A stretch of DNA of 64,000 bases from Proteromonas lacertae (taxonomy: Eukaryota; Sar; Bigyra; Opalinata; Proteromonadidae). This document shows, in pieces, positions 49,290-61,600 of this stretch. The notes beneath the pieces were generated by a model that was not told the DNA's origin, searched no databases, and saw only the letters and a program-made list of their open reading frames with translations. The translations under genes and the position numbers were made by a program. The stretch is from positions 1-64,000 of the forward strand of contig NGBS01000294.1 in the NCBI GenBank assembly GCA_002245135.1, given 5' to 3'. Within the stretch, counting starts at the first letter, position 1, and the number at the start of each line of letters is the position of its first letter.

Positions 49290-52200
49290 ATGGGTTGTGG
49301 AAGTAGTAAAGCTAAATTAGTTCCAATGAAAATGGAATGTAGTTTCAAAGATTTACAATCTGATATAATCGCTCCAATCTCAATCCCTCCTCCTCAAATG
49401 AAATCTCGAAGCCAGAGTGTATCATCTGTTGCTTCTTCATTTTGTTTCGTTGATCCTAAAATCCCTGATCATCCTGGTCAGTTAGTGATTGGTGAAAGTG
49501 GAACAAAAGAGATTCGAGGTTCAGTATACTACTCTATGAAATAATGCATATAATAGGAAGCTAATTTCACAATTGAATTCGCTTGTTTAAGTCTAACTGG
49601 ATATTATCCTGAAGTATACTATTTATATAGTTTATTTATTTATTAATTATAGCAATTGGACAAACATAATCAAGATAGTTATATCTGTTTAGCAGATTAT
49701 GATGAAATTAGTGATACAAATGGAAAAGATATAAATCTGGGTTTATTTGGAGTATTTGATGGTCATGGAATATATGGTGATAAATGTAGTCAATTTGCTA
49801 GTCATATATTTCCAAAGAAAATCAAACATAATCCTTCCTACAAATCAGATTTTCTTCGAGCTTATAAAGAAGCATTTATTGGAACAAATGAGAGTTTACA
49901 CAAACGAAAAGACATGAAAGGTGATAAAAATATCGATGATTCCTTTTCAGGAACAACAGCCATTTGTTTGATGTTATATGGAAGTGAAGCTTATATAGGT
50001 AATGTAGGTGATTCTCGAGCAATAGCTGGTGTAAAGAGTGAAAATGGCAAAGTAGAAGCTGTTTTATTATCTGTTGATCAAACTCCCTATAGAAACGTAT
50101 ATATATATATTCTATTTTTTATTATTATTAGGATGAATTATTACGTGTACAATTAGCAGGAGCTCAAATCTTATCTTTAGAAGAAAAAAAAAATGATCAA
50201 TCAAAAAGTACAGTGAATTGGGCCAAAGTAGTTGAAGGAAATGGAGATCCACCTCGTTTATGGGTAAAAGATGAGAATTATCCAGGAGTATGTTTTACTC
50301 GAAGTATTGGAGATTGTGAAGGTGAAAAGATAGGTGTAGTTGCAGTTCCTGAGATTCAAATACATACAATCACAGCTGATGATGAATATATAGTAATCTG
50401 TAGTGATGGAGTATTTGAATTCTTAACAAGTCAACAAGTAATTGATATTACATCCTCTAGTAAAACAGTAATGGAAGCTTGTCAAAAGTTATTAGTGGAA
50501 AGTCATAATTTATGGCTTACTAATGATGTAAGAACTGATGATATAACTGCATTGGTAATAAAAATATCAAACTATAATCAAACAGGTGAAATATCTAGTC
50601 GATCTCGACATGAGAGTGAATTAAGTCAAAACTTAAGGCCAGTCAGAGGAACACTCTATTCTTCAGTACAAAATGATAATAATAATAAAAATGGAATGGG
50701 TCCTGTACAGCCATTAACAATTGAAGAACAAAATTATCAATTACCAACAGTATATACAGGTTTACCAAGTCAAAAGAATGATATAAAAGAAGCAATCAAA
50801 TCGCAATATATATTTCGATATTTAGATGATGATACATTGAATGGTTTAGTGAATAGTGTAGTTGTGATTAATGTAATGGCGAATGAAACAATTATTAAAC
50901 AAGGAGAAAGAGGTGATCACTTTTATATTGCATTTAGTGGTGAATATTCTGTTTATATAAAAAGTAAGAAAATTCCTACAACAACAACAACAACAACAAC
51001 TCCAACAAATAATAATGAATTAATAAATAGTGATAATGATTTAAGTCATAAAATATCACCCACAAGTCCAAAAGATTCTAGTGAAAATACAACTCCAGCT
51101 CCAATAATGGAATCTCAAACTCCTAAAAATGTCGCTATTTGTGTACATAACTACAATGCTGATCATGGCGTATATCCATCCTTTGGTGAATTGGCATTAT
51201 TATATGATTCTCCAAGAATGGCAACTATTATTGCAGATTCAATGGGAGTGTTATTTGTTATTAATAGAACAGCGTTTCGATATGTTGTGTTGAATAATAA
51301 TTATAATAAAACACTTCATGTTTTAAGATCAGTGAAATTATTTCATTGTCTTACATCAATTCAGTTGAGAGATTTGTCCAAATGTTTGAATGAAATAAGT
51401 TATAAAGATGGTGAATATATAACGAAACAAGGTGAAAAATGTGAAAATTTCTATATAATTAGTCAAGGAGAAGTGAGAATAACTAAAAATATGAAAAATG
51501 GAATAGTAAAAGAAATGGAAATTACAAGAGTTAGCCAATATGGATATTTTGGTGAGCTTGGCTTGATTGAGAATATAGTAAATAAATTCAATACAGTAGC
51601 AAATGGTGAAGTGAAATTATTGAAATTAACAAAAGAAGCATTTGAAAAAGTGTTAGGATCTATGCAAGATTTATTAATTGTAGATAAAAAGAAACAAGAT
51701 GAACAAATAAGAAAACAACAAATATGGATGGATTTCAAATCTGCTAATAATATTTTAACAGTCAAAAATACAGATTTTGAATATAATTTATATAATAAAA
51801 CTTGTACTACACAATTAAGTGATTATTATATTGTGAAACATAAAGAAAGTGGTAAAGAGTTTACGTTGAGAATAATGAAAATTGGAACAATTGATGAAAA
51901 GAATTTACAAAATAGGATAATTCGTGAAAAATCAATTCTAAGTCAATATTTTATACTTAATTTAGATGAAAATCCTTTCTTTATTTGTACATTAAAATCA
52001 GTAAAATATGTGAATGTATTTTATAATTCATTAATCGTAGATGTTGTTGATAGTTTAATAATTAAAGAAAAACCAGTTTCATCTCAAATAGTCAAGTATA
52101 TAATGAGTAGTTTAGTATTATATTTTGAGAAATTTCATAACATTGATCTACTATTTAGAGGTGTAAACCCATCGTTATTGTGTTTAGATAAAGATGGAAG

Positions 52201-52732
52201 ATTGATAATAAACGAATATGTTAATTCAAAGATATGTAATGGAAGATCTTTTACTATTTGTGTTGAGAATGTATATATGTCTCCAAGAATGGTTTTAGGA
52301 CAAGGACATGATTATAGAAGTGATTTGTGGAGTTTAGGAATATTTTTATATGAATTATTAACCTTAAAGACACCATTTAATAGAAAGAATAATGAAAGTG
52401 ATTTAGGAATATTTCATAACATATTAAAGCATGAAAAAGATTTGAAGAAGGTGGATGGTATAAATGATAAGGAAATGAGTTTAATTAATAAATTTTTGAA
52501 GAGAAATCCTTCTGAAAGGATTGGAGCAGGTAGTGATGGTATTAAGAATTTGAAAAACGATAAGTACTTTGAAGATGTTGATTTTGATAAATTAATGAAT
52601 GGCAGTTTAGAATCACCTTTGAAAGATTATTGTAATAAGTTGTATGAAAAATGTATAGGAGGAGGGAAAACTGATGATATGCTTGAAATGAATGATTATG
52701 AAGGAAATAGTCCTTGGGTTGTACAATTTTAG
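49290..52732 (+). CDS. PP2C phosphatase / two cNMP-binding domains / pseudokinase fusion (~1,100 aa)
   Basis: Four exons. The N-terminus MGCGSSKAK is a myristoylation/palmitoylation signal, predicting membrane attachment. PP2C domain: GYYPEQLDKHNQDSY, FGVFDGHG, SGTTA, IGNVGDSRA, CSDGVFEF and DDITALV, so the metal-binding acids are intact. Two cyclic-nucleotide-binding domains follow (about 50800-51290 and 51330-51660): IIKQGERGDHFYIAFSGEY, FGELALLYDSPRMATI; then ITKQGEKCENFYIISQGE, YFGELGLI. The C-terminal AGC-like kinase fold (about 51800-52640) keeps the beta-3 Lys (LRIMK) and DLWSLGIFLYELLT, but HRDLKPEN reads FRGVNPSL (52154-52177) and DFG reads NEY, so it should be inactive. The order matches the plant PP2C/cNMP-binding/kinase (PKG-type) protein. 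Stop TAG. Confidence 0.9.
50977..51001 (+). repeat. ACA microsatellite (poly-Thr)
   Basis: A run of ACA codons in the insertion within the first cNMP-binding domain. Confidence 0.85.
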
Positions 52733-53005
52733 TTTATTTATATATAATTATAATAAATATATAATAATAAACACATAATAATAATTCTTAGAAAAGATTT
52801 TTAAAATTTAGTCTTAATTGTGTTTTTCTTTGTCATTTTACTAAAAATTCAATTTCTATAATAATAATGAATTGATTAATTAATTCTCTTTAATTGGTGT
52901 TACTGTATTTAATAGAATAATTATTGGTTATTGAAAAGTGAACGAAAATAAACCCAAATATTTAAAATTTCTTTTTATTGATTTTGTGCTAGTTAAAATA
53001 ACATA

Positions 53006-53785
53006 ATGAAACAACAGAATTGGATAAATTGGTTTTTAAGTTTGGAAGGCAACAATATTTTTTGTGAGATCAATGAAAGTTATATTGGTATCTGTTTATT
53101 ATTATAATAAATATGAGTAGTAGATGCATTTAATTTATATGGTTTAAAATCTGAAGTAGTGGATTATAAAAAAGCACTTAACTCCGTTTTAAGTAATTCA
53201 AGTATAATATGAAGATTATAATATATTCATGTAATTAATGTAGGTGCAAATAGTAACTTCGAATTGAGACCAGGTCTTGAATTGTATGGATTAGTTCATA
53301 GTCGTTATATTCTTTGTGAAGATGGTTTAAAACAGATGGTATAATAAATATATATAATAATTAGTGTGAAAAATATGTTCGTAGAGAATTTGGAGTATGT
53401 CCTCGTTGTAGTTGTGAAAATCAATCTTGTTTACCTGTATATAATGAATATATACATTATAAATGCTAATAGATTGGCTTAAGTGATAGAGTAGGAATTG
53501 AAGAAGTTAAAATATATTGTCCTTGTTGTAAAGAAATATATAATCCTCCAAGATCTGTAATGAGAAGAAATATCATTTTTAATTAATCATTATAAGATAG
53601 TTGTAACTTTAATTATGATTGTAGGAATTGATGGTGCATATTTTGGTAGTTCTTTTCCTCATGTTTTTCTTATGAAATATCCAGAATTTGTATTGAATAT
53701 TCCAACTCACAAATTTGAGCCAAAAATAAATGGATTTAAGATAAATAGAAATAGTAAGTATTTCAAATATGAGAATTTAGTATAA
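53006..53785 (+). CDS. CKB: Casein kinase II regulatory (beta) subunit
   Basis: Six exons joined by short introns near 53090, 53205, 53340, 53437 and 53560. The protein shows the full family order: WINWFLSLEGNNIFCEI, DAFNLYGL, RPGLELYGLVHSRYIL, then the zinc ribbon CPRCSCENQSCLPIGLSDR...YCPCCKEIYNPP with four paired Cys, and the C-terminal DGAYFGSSFPHVFLMKYPE and PKINGFKI. It forms the dimeric core of the CK2 holoenzyme and steers substrate choice. The length is close to the usual 210-250 aa. None of the exons exceeds about 180 nt. Confidence 0.95.
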
Positions 53786-53962
53786 TTAATAATTATTATA
53801 GATAATTTAGAATAAAGTTTTAAAAACAATAAGAAAAATAAAGTGAATGAATAATAATTGTGTATTTTTGTTGTTAATTTTATTTCTTTTTCTTTTAAAA
53901 ATAACAAAAAACAACTAATAAAATTCATTAAATAATTAAATAAAACTAATTCACATAAAACT

Positions 53963-56900
53963 TTATAAGAATGATAATTTCTCAGTACTTCTTTGTCCAG
54001 TTGCAGAAAACAATCTATTGGAACTTCTATTATATTCATGAACTAATAAATCAGAAGGAGGCATTTTATCTTCTTTGTATAATGGTTTAATCCCTTCTAA
54101 TCTTTCTCTTTTAATCTCTTGATACTCAGGAATATCTTCAAATAACTTTGACAAATCTTCATCTTCTTTCTTCATCACCATAGCTGAAGTAGATGGTCTA
54201 AAATTGATTGGAGGAAGCGGAACTGTTCTTGTATAAGCAGATGTTGGCTTTGAGAAATGTTCTAGAATATTCTCATCTTCTTCAATTGTTTCTATGGATG
54301 TAAATGGAACAAATCTTTTCCCATCATATTCTCCTTTTGGTGGAACTCCCATATAAACATCTATTTTAATAATAATAATAATAATATATAAATTATACCT
54401 GGTGGTAATTTCACTACTGGTTTTATTTCTATTGGGATTTCATGATCTAAATTATAATCTGATAAATCTGCTTTTATATTATCATGTTTCTCCAACATTT
54501 TCGTTAATTCCAATTCTCTTTGTTTATACTCTTCTGCTCTCCATGACAAGTTACTTTCAGCTGATTTATCTCTCTTTCTTGTGCTTAAAACACCATGAAA
54601 CATTGAACATTTATAACTAAATAATAATATAAATTATATTATATAAATTATACGTTCCAAATGGATGTGGATCTGATAATCTATCAAAAGTGTTTGATGC
54701 TTTTTTCTTTTCTTTTAATCTTTGATTATCAAACTTTTCTCTTACATCTAAACGTTTTAATACATCATTGATTGGAGTTGGATCATCCATCTAAATATAA
54801 TATAATAAATAAATAAGAAATATACAATTGTTTCATCAACACTAAACTGAAATATAGTTGGTTCTCTATGTAATGCCTTTCTCACCCACTTCTCAGCCAT
54901 TTTCTTCAAATTAGCTTGAAACAACAAGCTTTTTGCTTCATCGTTTTTCTTCCACCAACGTAAAGATGTATTAATATGTACTAACCATTTACAACCATAA
55001 TTAGGACCCATTAATAAATCTTTATCTAAATAAGGAGGTGATCCTAAAACAGAATAACCGAGAGTTCCTTGTAATTTTGAATCAAAATGCCATAATCGTG
55101 AAGTACCATCTAATGAACTTGACATAATACAATTTGCACATTCAATCTATTGAAAAATAATAACAGTGAAAAAATATACCCAAGTTAAGTTTGTAATAGT
55201 GGTAACATGTGCTTTCCATGTATAAGTTGGCATTAGATTAATCGTTCCTCCATTTGGTCCACATTTACTATAACTAGATTCATCTGCATTTCTAAAATCT
55301 TGAAAATCGATTTCCACTTTCTCTCTTCTTCCTCTATCTCCTACTTCATTTGTTTTACGAGGAGGCATATAAGGAATACCAAATGACTTGAAGAATGATG
55401 ATGTTAAATTCCATGCTTTTATATATCCCTGTTCATCTCCAGTATATAACATGATTGTGGGTGGTTTAATATAGTCTGAATGAACAATGTGTATTGTAGC
55501 TGCGGTTATGGAACATTTCATATCGTGATCTAATTCATCTTTAACTACATTGGGGAAGGAGAATAAATGTCTATAAAATAATAATATTAATAACAAACAA
55601 TAATATATATATATATATATACTTTGAATTATCACTATAAGGCGGAGTTTGATATAAATCAACATCTCCATAAGTATTAGCAACCATTACAACAGGATAT
55701 GGATCTAAAATACATAAACAAGTACAATCTATTGAATTAAACTCATCCATCAATTTAAAGTCCATATTTCGATGATCTTTCTTATATTTATCTTTTGGAT
55801 CTTTATAAGGTGGTTTGACTAGTCTATAAATGATTTTAAATGTTTCATAATTAATAACATATATTCTATCACTATTATTCAATCTATAAGAAACAATTAA
55901 AATATTAAAGTTCTTTGAAAAATCCATAAAATTTATAGACAATGAATAAGCAGATGAGTTATAATTAACTACCAATTCTCTCAATATTGATGATTGAAAT
56001 GGTAATCGACTATAACCATCCGTTGTATCATCATATATTCTCAAACTACCATCCCAACTTGAACATATTACAGCCATATTCTCTACACAATATTTCAATG
56101 AAGAGATATGAGAAGTTGCTGGATCAAACTCTTTACAATAATTACCATTTGAAATAGTGTAAACTCTTACTAATCCATTAGTAAAACCAATATAACATCT
56201 CTTGTGGATTGGATCAATATCCATTGCAGTGATTTCAGCTTCAACATGTGTTGGTGGATTGGTTTGTAAATATAAATCTTTCTTTGTGGAATATCTACAT
56301 TTTATTTTACCATTTCTACCATAGTAGAGAGTTAAGAAATCATTGGAAGCAACAATGAAGTTTAATGCAGCACCATCGAAACAGGCAGCTACCACTTGTG
56401 AACATGGTAATGGAATATCTCTTAAAGCATAAGATGAAAATTGAGTTCCATAAGTTACTATATTCATAATAATAATAATTATAAATATATATATACAGAC
56501 ATAACCTTTATCTTCATCCACTAAAGATCCACAACATATAAATGCAGTATGTGGAGAAGATATATGAAATTCCTATTAATATATATATATATATATATAT
56601 ATATACTTGAATGAATGTATGTGTAACTGCTTCATATACTCTATAAATACCACACTCATCTCCAGTAACATACTGACTATGAACTCCTCTCTCAATAACA
56701 CCACATCCTATTAATGGAACAGCTTGACCTGTTAATACAGCTTTCCTCTAATAATATATATAAATGAAATTATACTTTATGACTGTTGAAATCCCACACA
56801 CTACAATATAATGTTGTACTATCACTTTGTTTACCATAACCACAGCTAATAATCTCATTGGTTGTATAACAATAAGCGATTTGTCTAACACCATCTTCAT

Positions 56901-58440
56901 GTGCATCAAATATTTTATTCTCTCCATTTGGATATTTACAGATTGAATTTGTTACAGTATCCCAAATACAAATATAACCATCCATACTTGCAGATAGTAA
57001 ATAATCTTGAAGTTCAGCTAATAATATAATATAATATATATATATATACCTCTTACAATCAATAATCCTGTACTACAAGCTGTATGCCAAGTCAATGTCT
57101 TTGTTGTTAAACTCTCCAAGTTCCATACATAAATACTATTCACTGTACTTCCTCTAATACCATTAGCACAATATAACTGCTGATTTGTAGTACACCAAGC
57201 CATGAAATGAACAGGAACAACACTGTCAAACCTTTGTAATAAGAAATATCGATCTAATGACCAGATGGAGATGTAACAATTTCCACTGGATAATTCTATC
57301 GATGAAGTACATAATGTTTGATGATCTTCTATTAAACAACAAGATAATACCTATTAAATAATAATAATTATTATTATTATTATATATACAGTATGCTGTT
57401 TTCCTATAGTTTGATGTCTTACTTTACTCTTTAAATATACAGATCCTTTATGATTATAATCCAATGATGGATTTGAATATATTTGCAATTCCCATGTATT
57501 ATGAGGTACACAAGCTACATAATTACAAGGACTACCAAGATAATAAGCCTATAAATAACATAATAATAATAATAATAATACTCTGTCAATAACTTGGTGA
57601 TATTTCATAGTAGATTCACCCATATGAAAGAATCTACTATTATATAATACACTACTATCAAATTCTTCATTTCTATTGGCTGCTTGATCTATTATATAAC
57701 TGGTCAATTCATGCCAATCCATTGTTCCATTACCATTTAAATCAATTTGTCTGAAAAGATCTACGATTTGATTTACAAATATCCACTATTATTATTATTA
57801 TTATTATATTATGTTTATATATACTCTACAACCAGCTGGAATGTGTCTTTTGAAACAATCTAACATAATCATAACAAATTCTAACTCATCTATTCCATCA
57901 GCTCCACTCTTCTGCTTGAATTCATCTTGTAATTGCTTTAAATTATGAGCTGTTAGTAATGTCGTTACATCAAATTCATTATTTACTATTATATATAATT
58001 AAAAGAAATTATGAATACAATTCATTGTGGAATTATCTAACTTTGGTTCAACTGATTCATGCTTTGCAATCATTGACATTCTAGATGTCCTTCTGGATAT
58101 TTTTGATATTCTTGAAATTCTTGACTGTCTTCTTGACATTGAAGGAGATGATAATCCATCTGAAGCAGATGCAGATGATACTCTTTTTACTTCTTCTACT
58201 GGAGTGGATGGCTCTACTGTAGGGTAATCATCGGGAATATCATCCAAATTCGGTTTAGTAAAGTATTGTAATAGTATTGAATCATTCTGTATTTTTAATT
58301 CTATCTCATCTTTTCTACTATACATTTGAGATTGTGTAAGTTTTGGTTTTCGTGGAGGTAAGCCTATTGATTCGAATATTATATAGTATACTTCTTGACA
58401 ATATATATGAAGATGATTTACTGAATCTACTCTTTCTCAT
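53963..58440 (-). CDS. EF-hand and WD40-repeat ciliary protein, CFAP337/WDR49-WDR64-like
   Basis: About fourteen exons from ATG 58440 (MRKSRFSKSSSYILSR) to TAA 53963, roughly 1,350 aa. A Ser/Arg-rich N-terminus is followed by an EF-hand pair (LKQLQDEFKQKSGADGIDELE; LFRQIDLNGNGTMDWHELTS, the second with a full calcium loop). Then come many WD40 blades, for example MDGYICIWDTVTNS, DGSLRIYDDTT, GDEQGYIKAWNL and SSSLDGTSRLWHF. This layout is that of WDR49/WDR64/WDY (CFAP337), a component of ciliary doublet microtubules. The C-terminal ~250 aa after the propeller (MDDPTPINDVLKRLDV to the end) is charged and helical. One intron is nearly pure TA repeat (about 56574-56606). Confidence 0.85.
56574..56606 (-). 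repeat. TA microsatellite forming an intron
   Basis: The whole intron between two WD40 exons is an uninterrupted TA run apart from its splice ends. Shorter examples occur at about 3577-3597, 16438-16455 and 55606-55620. Confidence 0.85.
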
Positions 58441-58669
58441 TTATGAATAAATTGATTTTAAAAATAAAACGATTGTTTGATTTATCTCAAGCTTTTTGAT
58501 TTTTTCAATTTCTTTATATATTACCTCACACGAAGCTATTAATTCATAAATAAAAAAATAATGACTGTTATTTCGTTTAACAATATCTAAACTATCAAAA
58601 TCTTATTCTAAATTTTACTAGTATAGGGCTTAATAATACAAACATTTGTCAAGTCTAACGTTCACAAAA

Positions 58670-61600
58670 ATGTTTGTTTTCTTTTTATTTGTATGTGGAA
58701 TCCTAACAGAAACTACAAATAAAAAATTCTGTCCAAACAACTGCAGCCATCATGGTACTTGTAATTCAAATGGTGTATGTGAATGTTATAGAAGTGGTAC
58801 AAGTGATGATTCTTATCCAATGTATGGTGGAGCTGATTGTTCAATAAGTAAAATATTATTATTTTAATTTTTATTTAGAATTATGTCCAAGTGGTAGAGT
58901 ATTGTTTGCATCTTTAACAACTACTTCTATACAGAATACTGTAGGGAATGCAAATTCTGGTAGTCCATATCCAACTGGAACTGGTGCTGGGGAAGATTAT
59001 CTCAGAAGACTATCTCCTAAAACTGATGGATATGCTCCACATCAGACTCAAGCATGCGCATTTGATTTAGCATCATCTGGATGGATTATAGAACCATATA
59101 CTCCAGATACTCTAAGATTAGGTGAAATTGGTGGTGTAGTAGATTGCAAAAGAGTTACATATCATTTAGTAGATAATAAAGATCCTGGTGGTAAAGACTC
59201 TGAAAAAAATACAACAGAGATGCTTTATAACTTAAACTATTATATTGAACAAGATAGATATTTAATCATAGAATATGAAAATGGAACTGCGCCAATGTTA
59301 CTACATGGACAATATTTAGAATGTACAAAAGTCTCAAAAACCTTTAATGATTTTGCTAAAAGAATTACAGTAGTATTTGATGATGAAACAGGAAAAGCTG
59401 TTTTGAAAGAGAAATACCATCATTTATTATCATATCAAAAGTTCATTGATACTCAGTATTCCTTTGGCTGTATAATGGATGATACAAAAGAAGTGAAAGT
59501 ATTATCAGCTACAAGTAAAGGATTTAATACAGAATGTTATGAAGGAAATAGATGTATAAAGAATTGTGAAGCAAATCAAATAGCAATATGTAATAACAAT
59601 AAAACTTGTGAATGCGTTTCTAATTTCTGTGTAGATAAAGATGGATATAGTTGTAGTAAAACCTGTCCAAGTGGACAAAGTGCAATATGTTTAGGAAATG
59701 AATGTGTATGTAGAGATAATTATAGAACTTGTTATAATGGTGATAATTGTAATGATATGGATTGTGGTAATAAATATGCTCCTTTTTGTAAATTTGGTAT
59801 ATGTCAATGTATTGTTAAGAAATGTACAAGTGAAGAATTTGATTTACAAAGTTGTTTAGCTTATTGTGAGAATGGTAAACCTGGTGTATGTCATAATCAA
59901 GAATGTATGTGTGAAGAGAATAGATGTGTTGCTGGGACCTTATTTGATGATAGTCATGTTAATGAGATAAATGGTAATGTAACATGTGGTGAAAGTGAAG
60001 ATAAAGTATGTGTATCTGGTAGATGGCAATGTGTTCAAGATCCTTGTACTAACTCTACTGCAGGATCATTATGTATTGATTTTTGTGGTAATGAGACTAG
60101 TAGAGGTATTTGTACAAATACCACAAATGGAATGAAATGTGAATGTTTTAATATTACTGAAGAAAATGAATATTGTGTAAATGGAGAAGACTGTTTATTT
60201 GGAATTGGAAGTTCAAATGAAACATATCGAGGAATCTGTAAGTTAGGAAAATGTGAGATAGTAGAAAATATCTGTAAGTCCTTGAATGGAAGTAATACTG
60301 ATGGTCGATTATGTATGAATCACTGTTTTAGTGAAAATAATAATACAATGGATGGAATTTGTATGAATGAGACATGTATATGTGTAGATGATCCTCCTTG
60401 TTTAAGTGGTGATTCTTGTAATTGTGATAGTAATGGTTCGAATATGACTGGTATTTGTTTCGAAGGTAAATGTGAATGTTTTGCTGATAATTGTTTTGAT
60501 AAACGAGATGGTGAGATTTGTTTGAATGAATGTTTAAACAACAAAACAGGAATGTGTTTAAATGGTAAATGTTACTGTGACCAAAGTGAATGTGAGATAG
60601 GTAAGCCATGTAATAAAGAATGTGATACTGAAAGTGAAGAAAGTGAATGTGTTGATGGAAAATGTCGATGTATTCAGAAAGTATGTAATAGTAGTGTAAT
60701 AGGTGAATTATGTTTAAGTGATTGTGGTAATTCGAGTAGTCGTGGTATTTGTCGAAATAATACAGAATCAAATACGATATTATGTGAATGTTTTAATATA
60801 TCTGATGACAATTCTGATTGTGTGAATGGTGAAAGTTGTACATTTGGAATTGGATTATCAAACGAAACATATCGTGGAATTTGTAAGAAAGGAGAATGTG
60901 TGATGGTAGAAAATATCTGTAATAAGAATGACAATAATACTTATCATCGAAGTTGTATGAATAACTGTAATGATGGAAGTGGAAATATGGTATATGGTCA
61001 TTGTGATGAAGAAGGTGTTTGTATTTGTGATCTAAAATTGAATGTAAGTTCAAGTGATAATAACAAATGTATGGATGCAACTGATTGTAATATGTGTGAT
61101 AATTCAACTAGTGATAGTTTATGTATTTATAACGAATGTTATTGTGTTCCCAAATACTGTAATAACCATACAATAGGTCAAAGTTGTTTAGGAAACTGTA
61201 GCAACGATCATCCTGGAATTTGTAATGCTAATAATGAATGTGAATGTAAAATAGATCGTTGTAATCCAGGAAATGTTACTAATGATTGTAATAGTCATGT
61301 TTGTAAATCTGATACCGAAATTGTGAAATGTATAATTGATGAATGTCGATGTATTCAAAAAGTATGTACAAATGATAAAATAGGTGAATTATGTTTATCA
61401 AAATGTGGTGATGAAAATAGTCGTGGAATTTGTTCTAATAATACAAATGGTAAAATCGAATGTAAATGTTATAATAAAAGTGAAGAAAATGAATATTGTG
61501 TAAATGGAGAAGATTGTTTATTTGGAATTGGAAGTTCAAATGAAACATATCGAGGAATCTGTAAGTTAGGAAAATGTGAGATAGTAGAAAATATCTGTAA

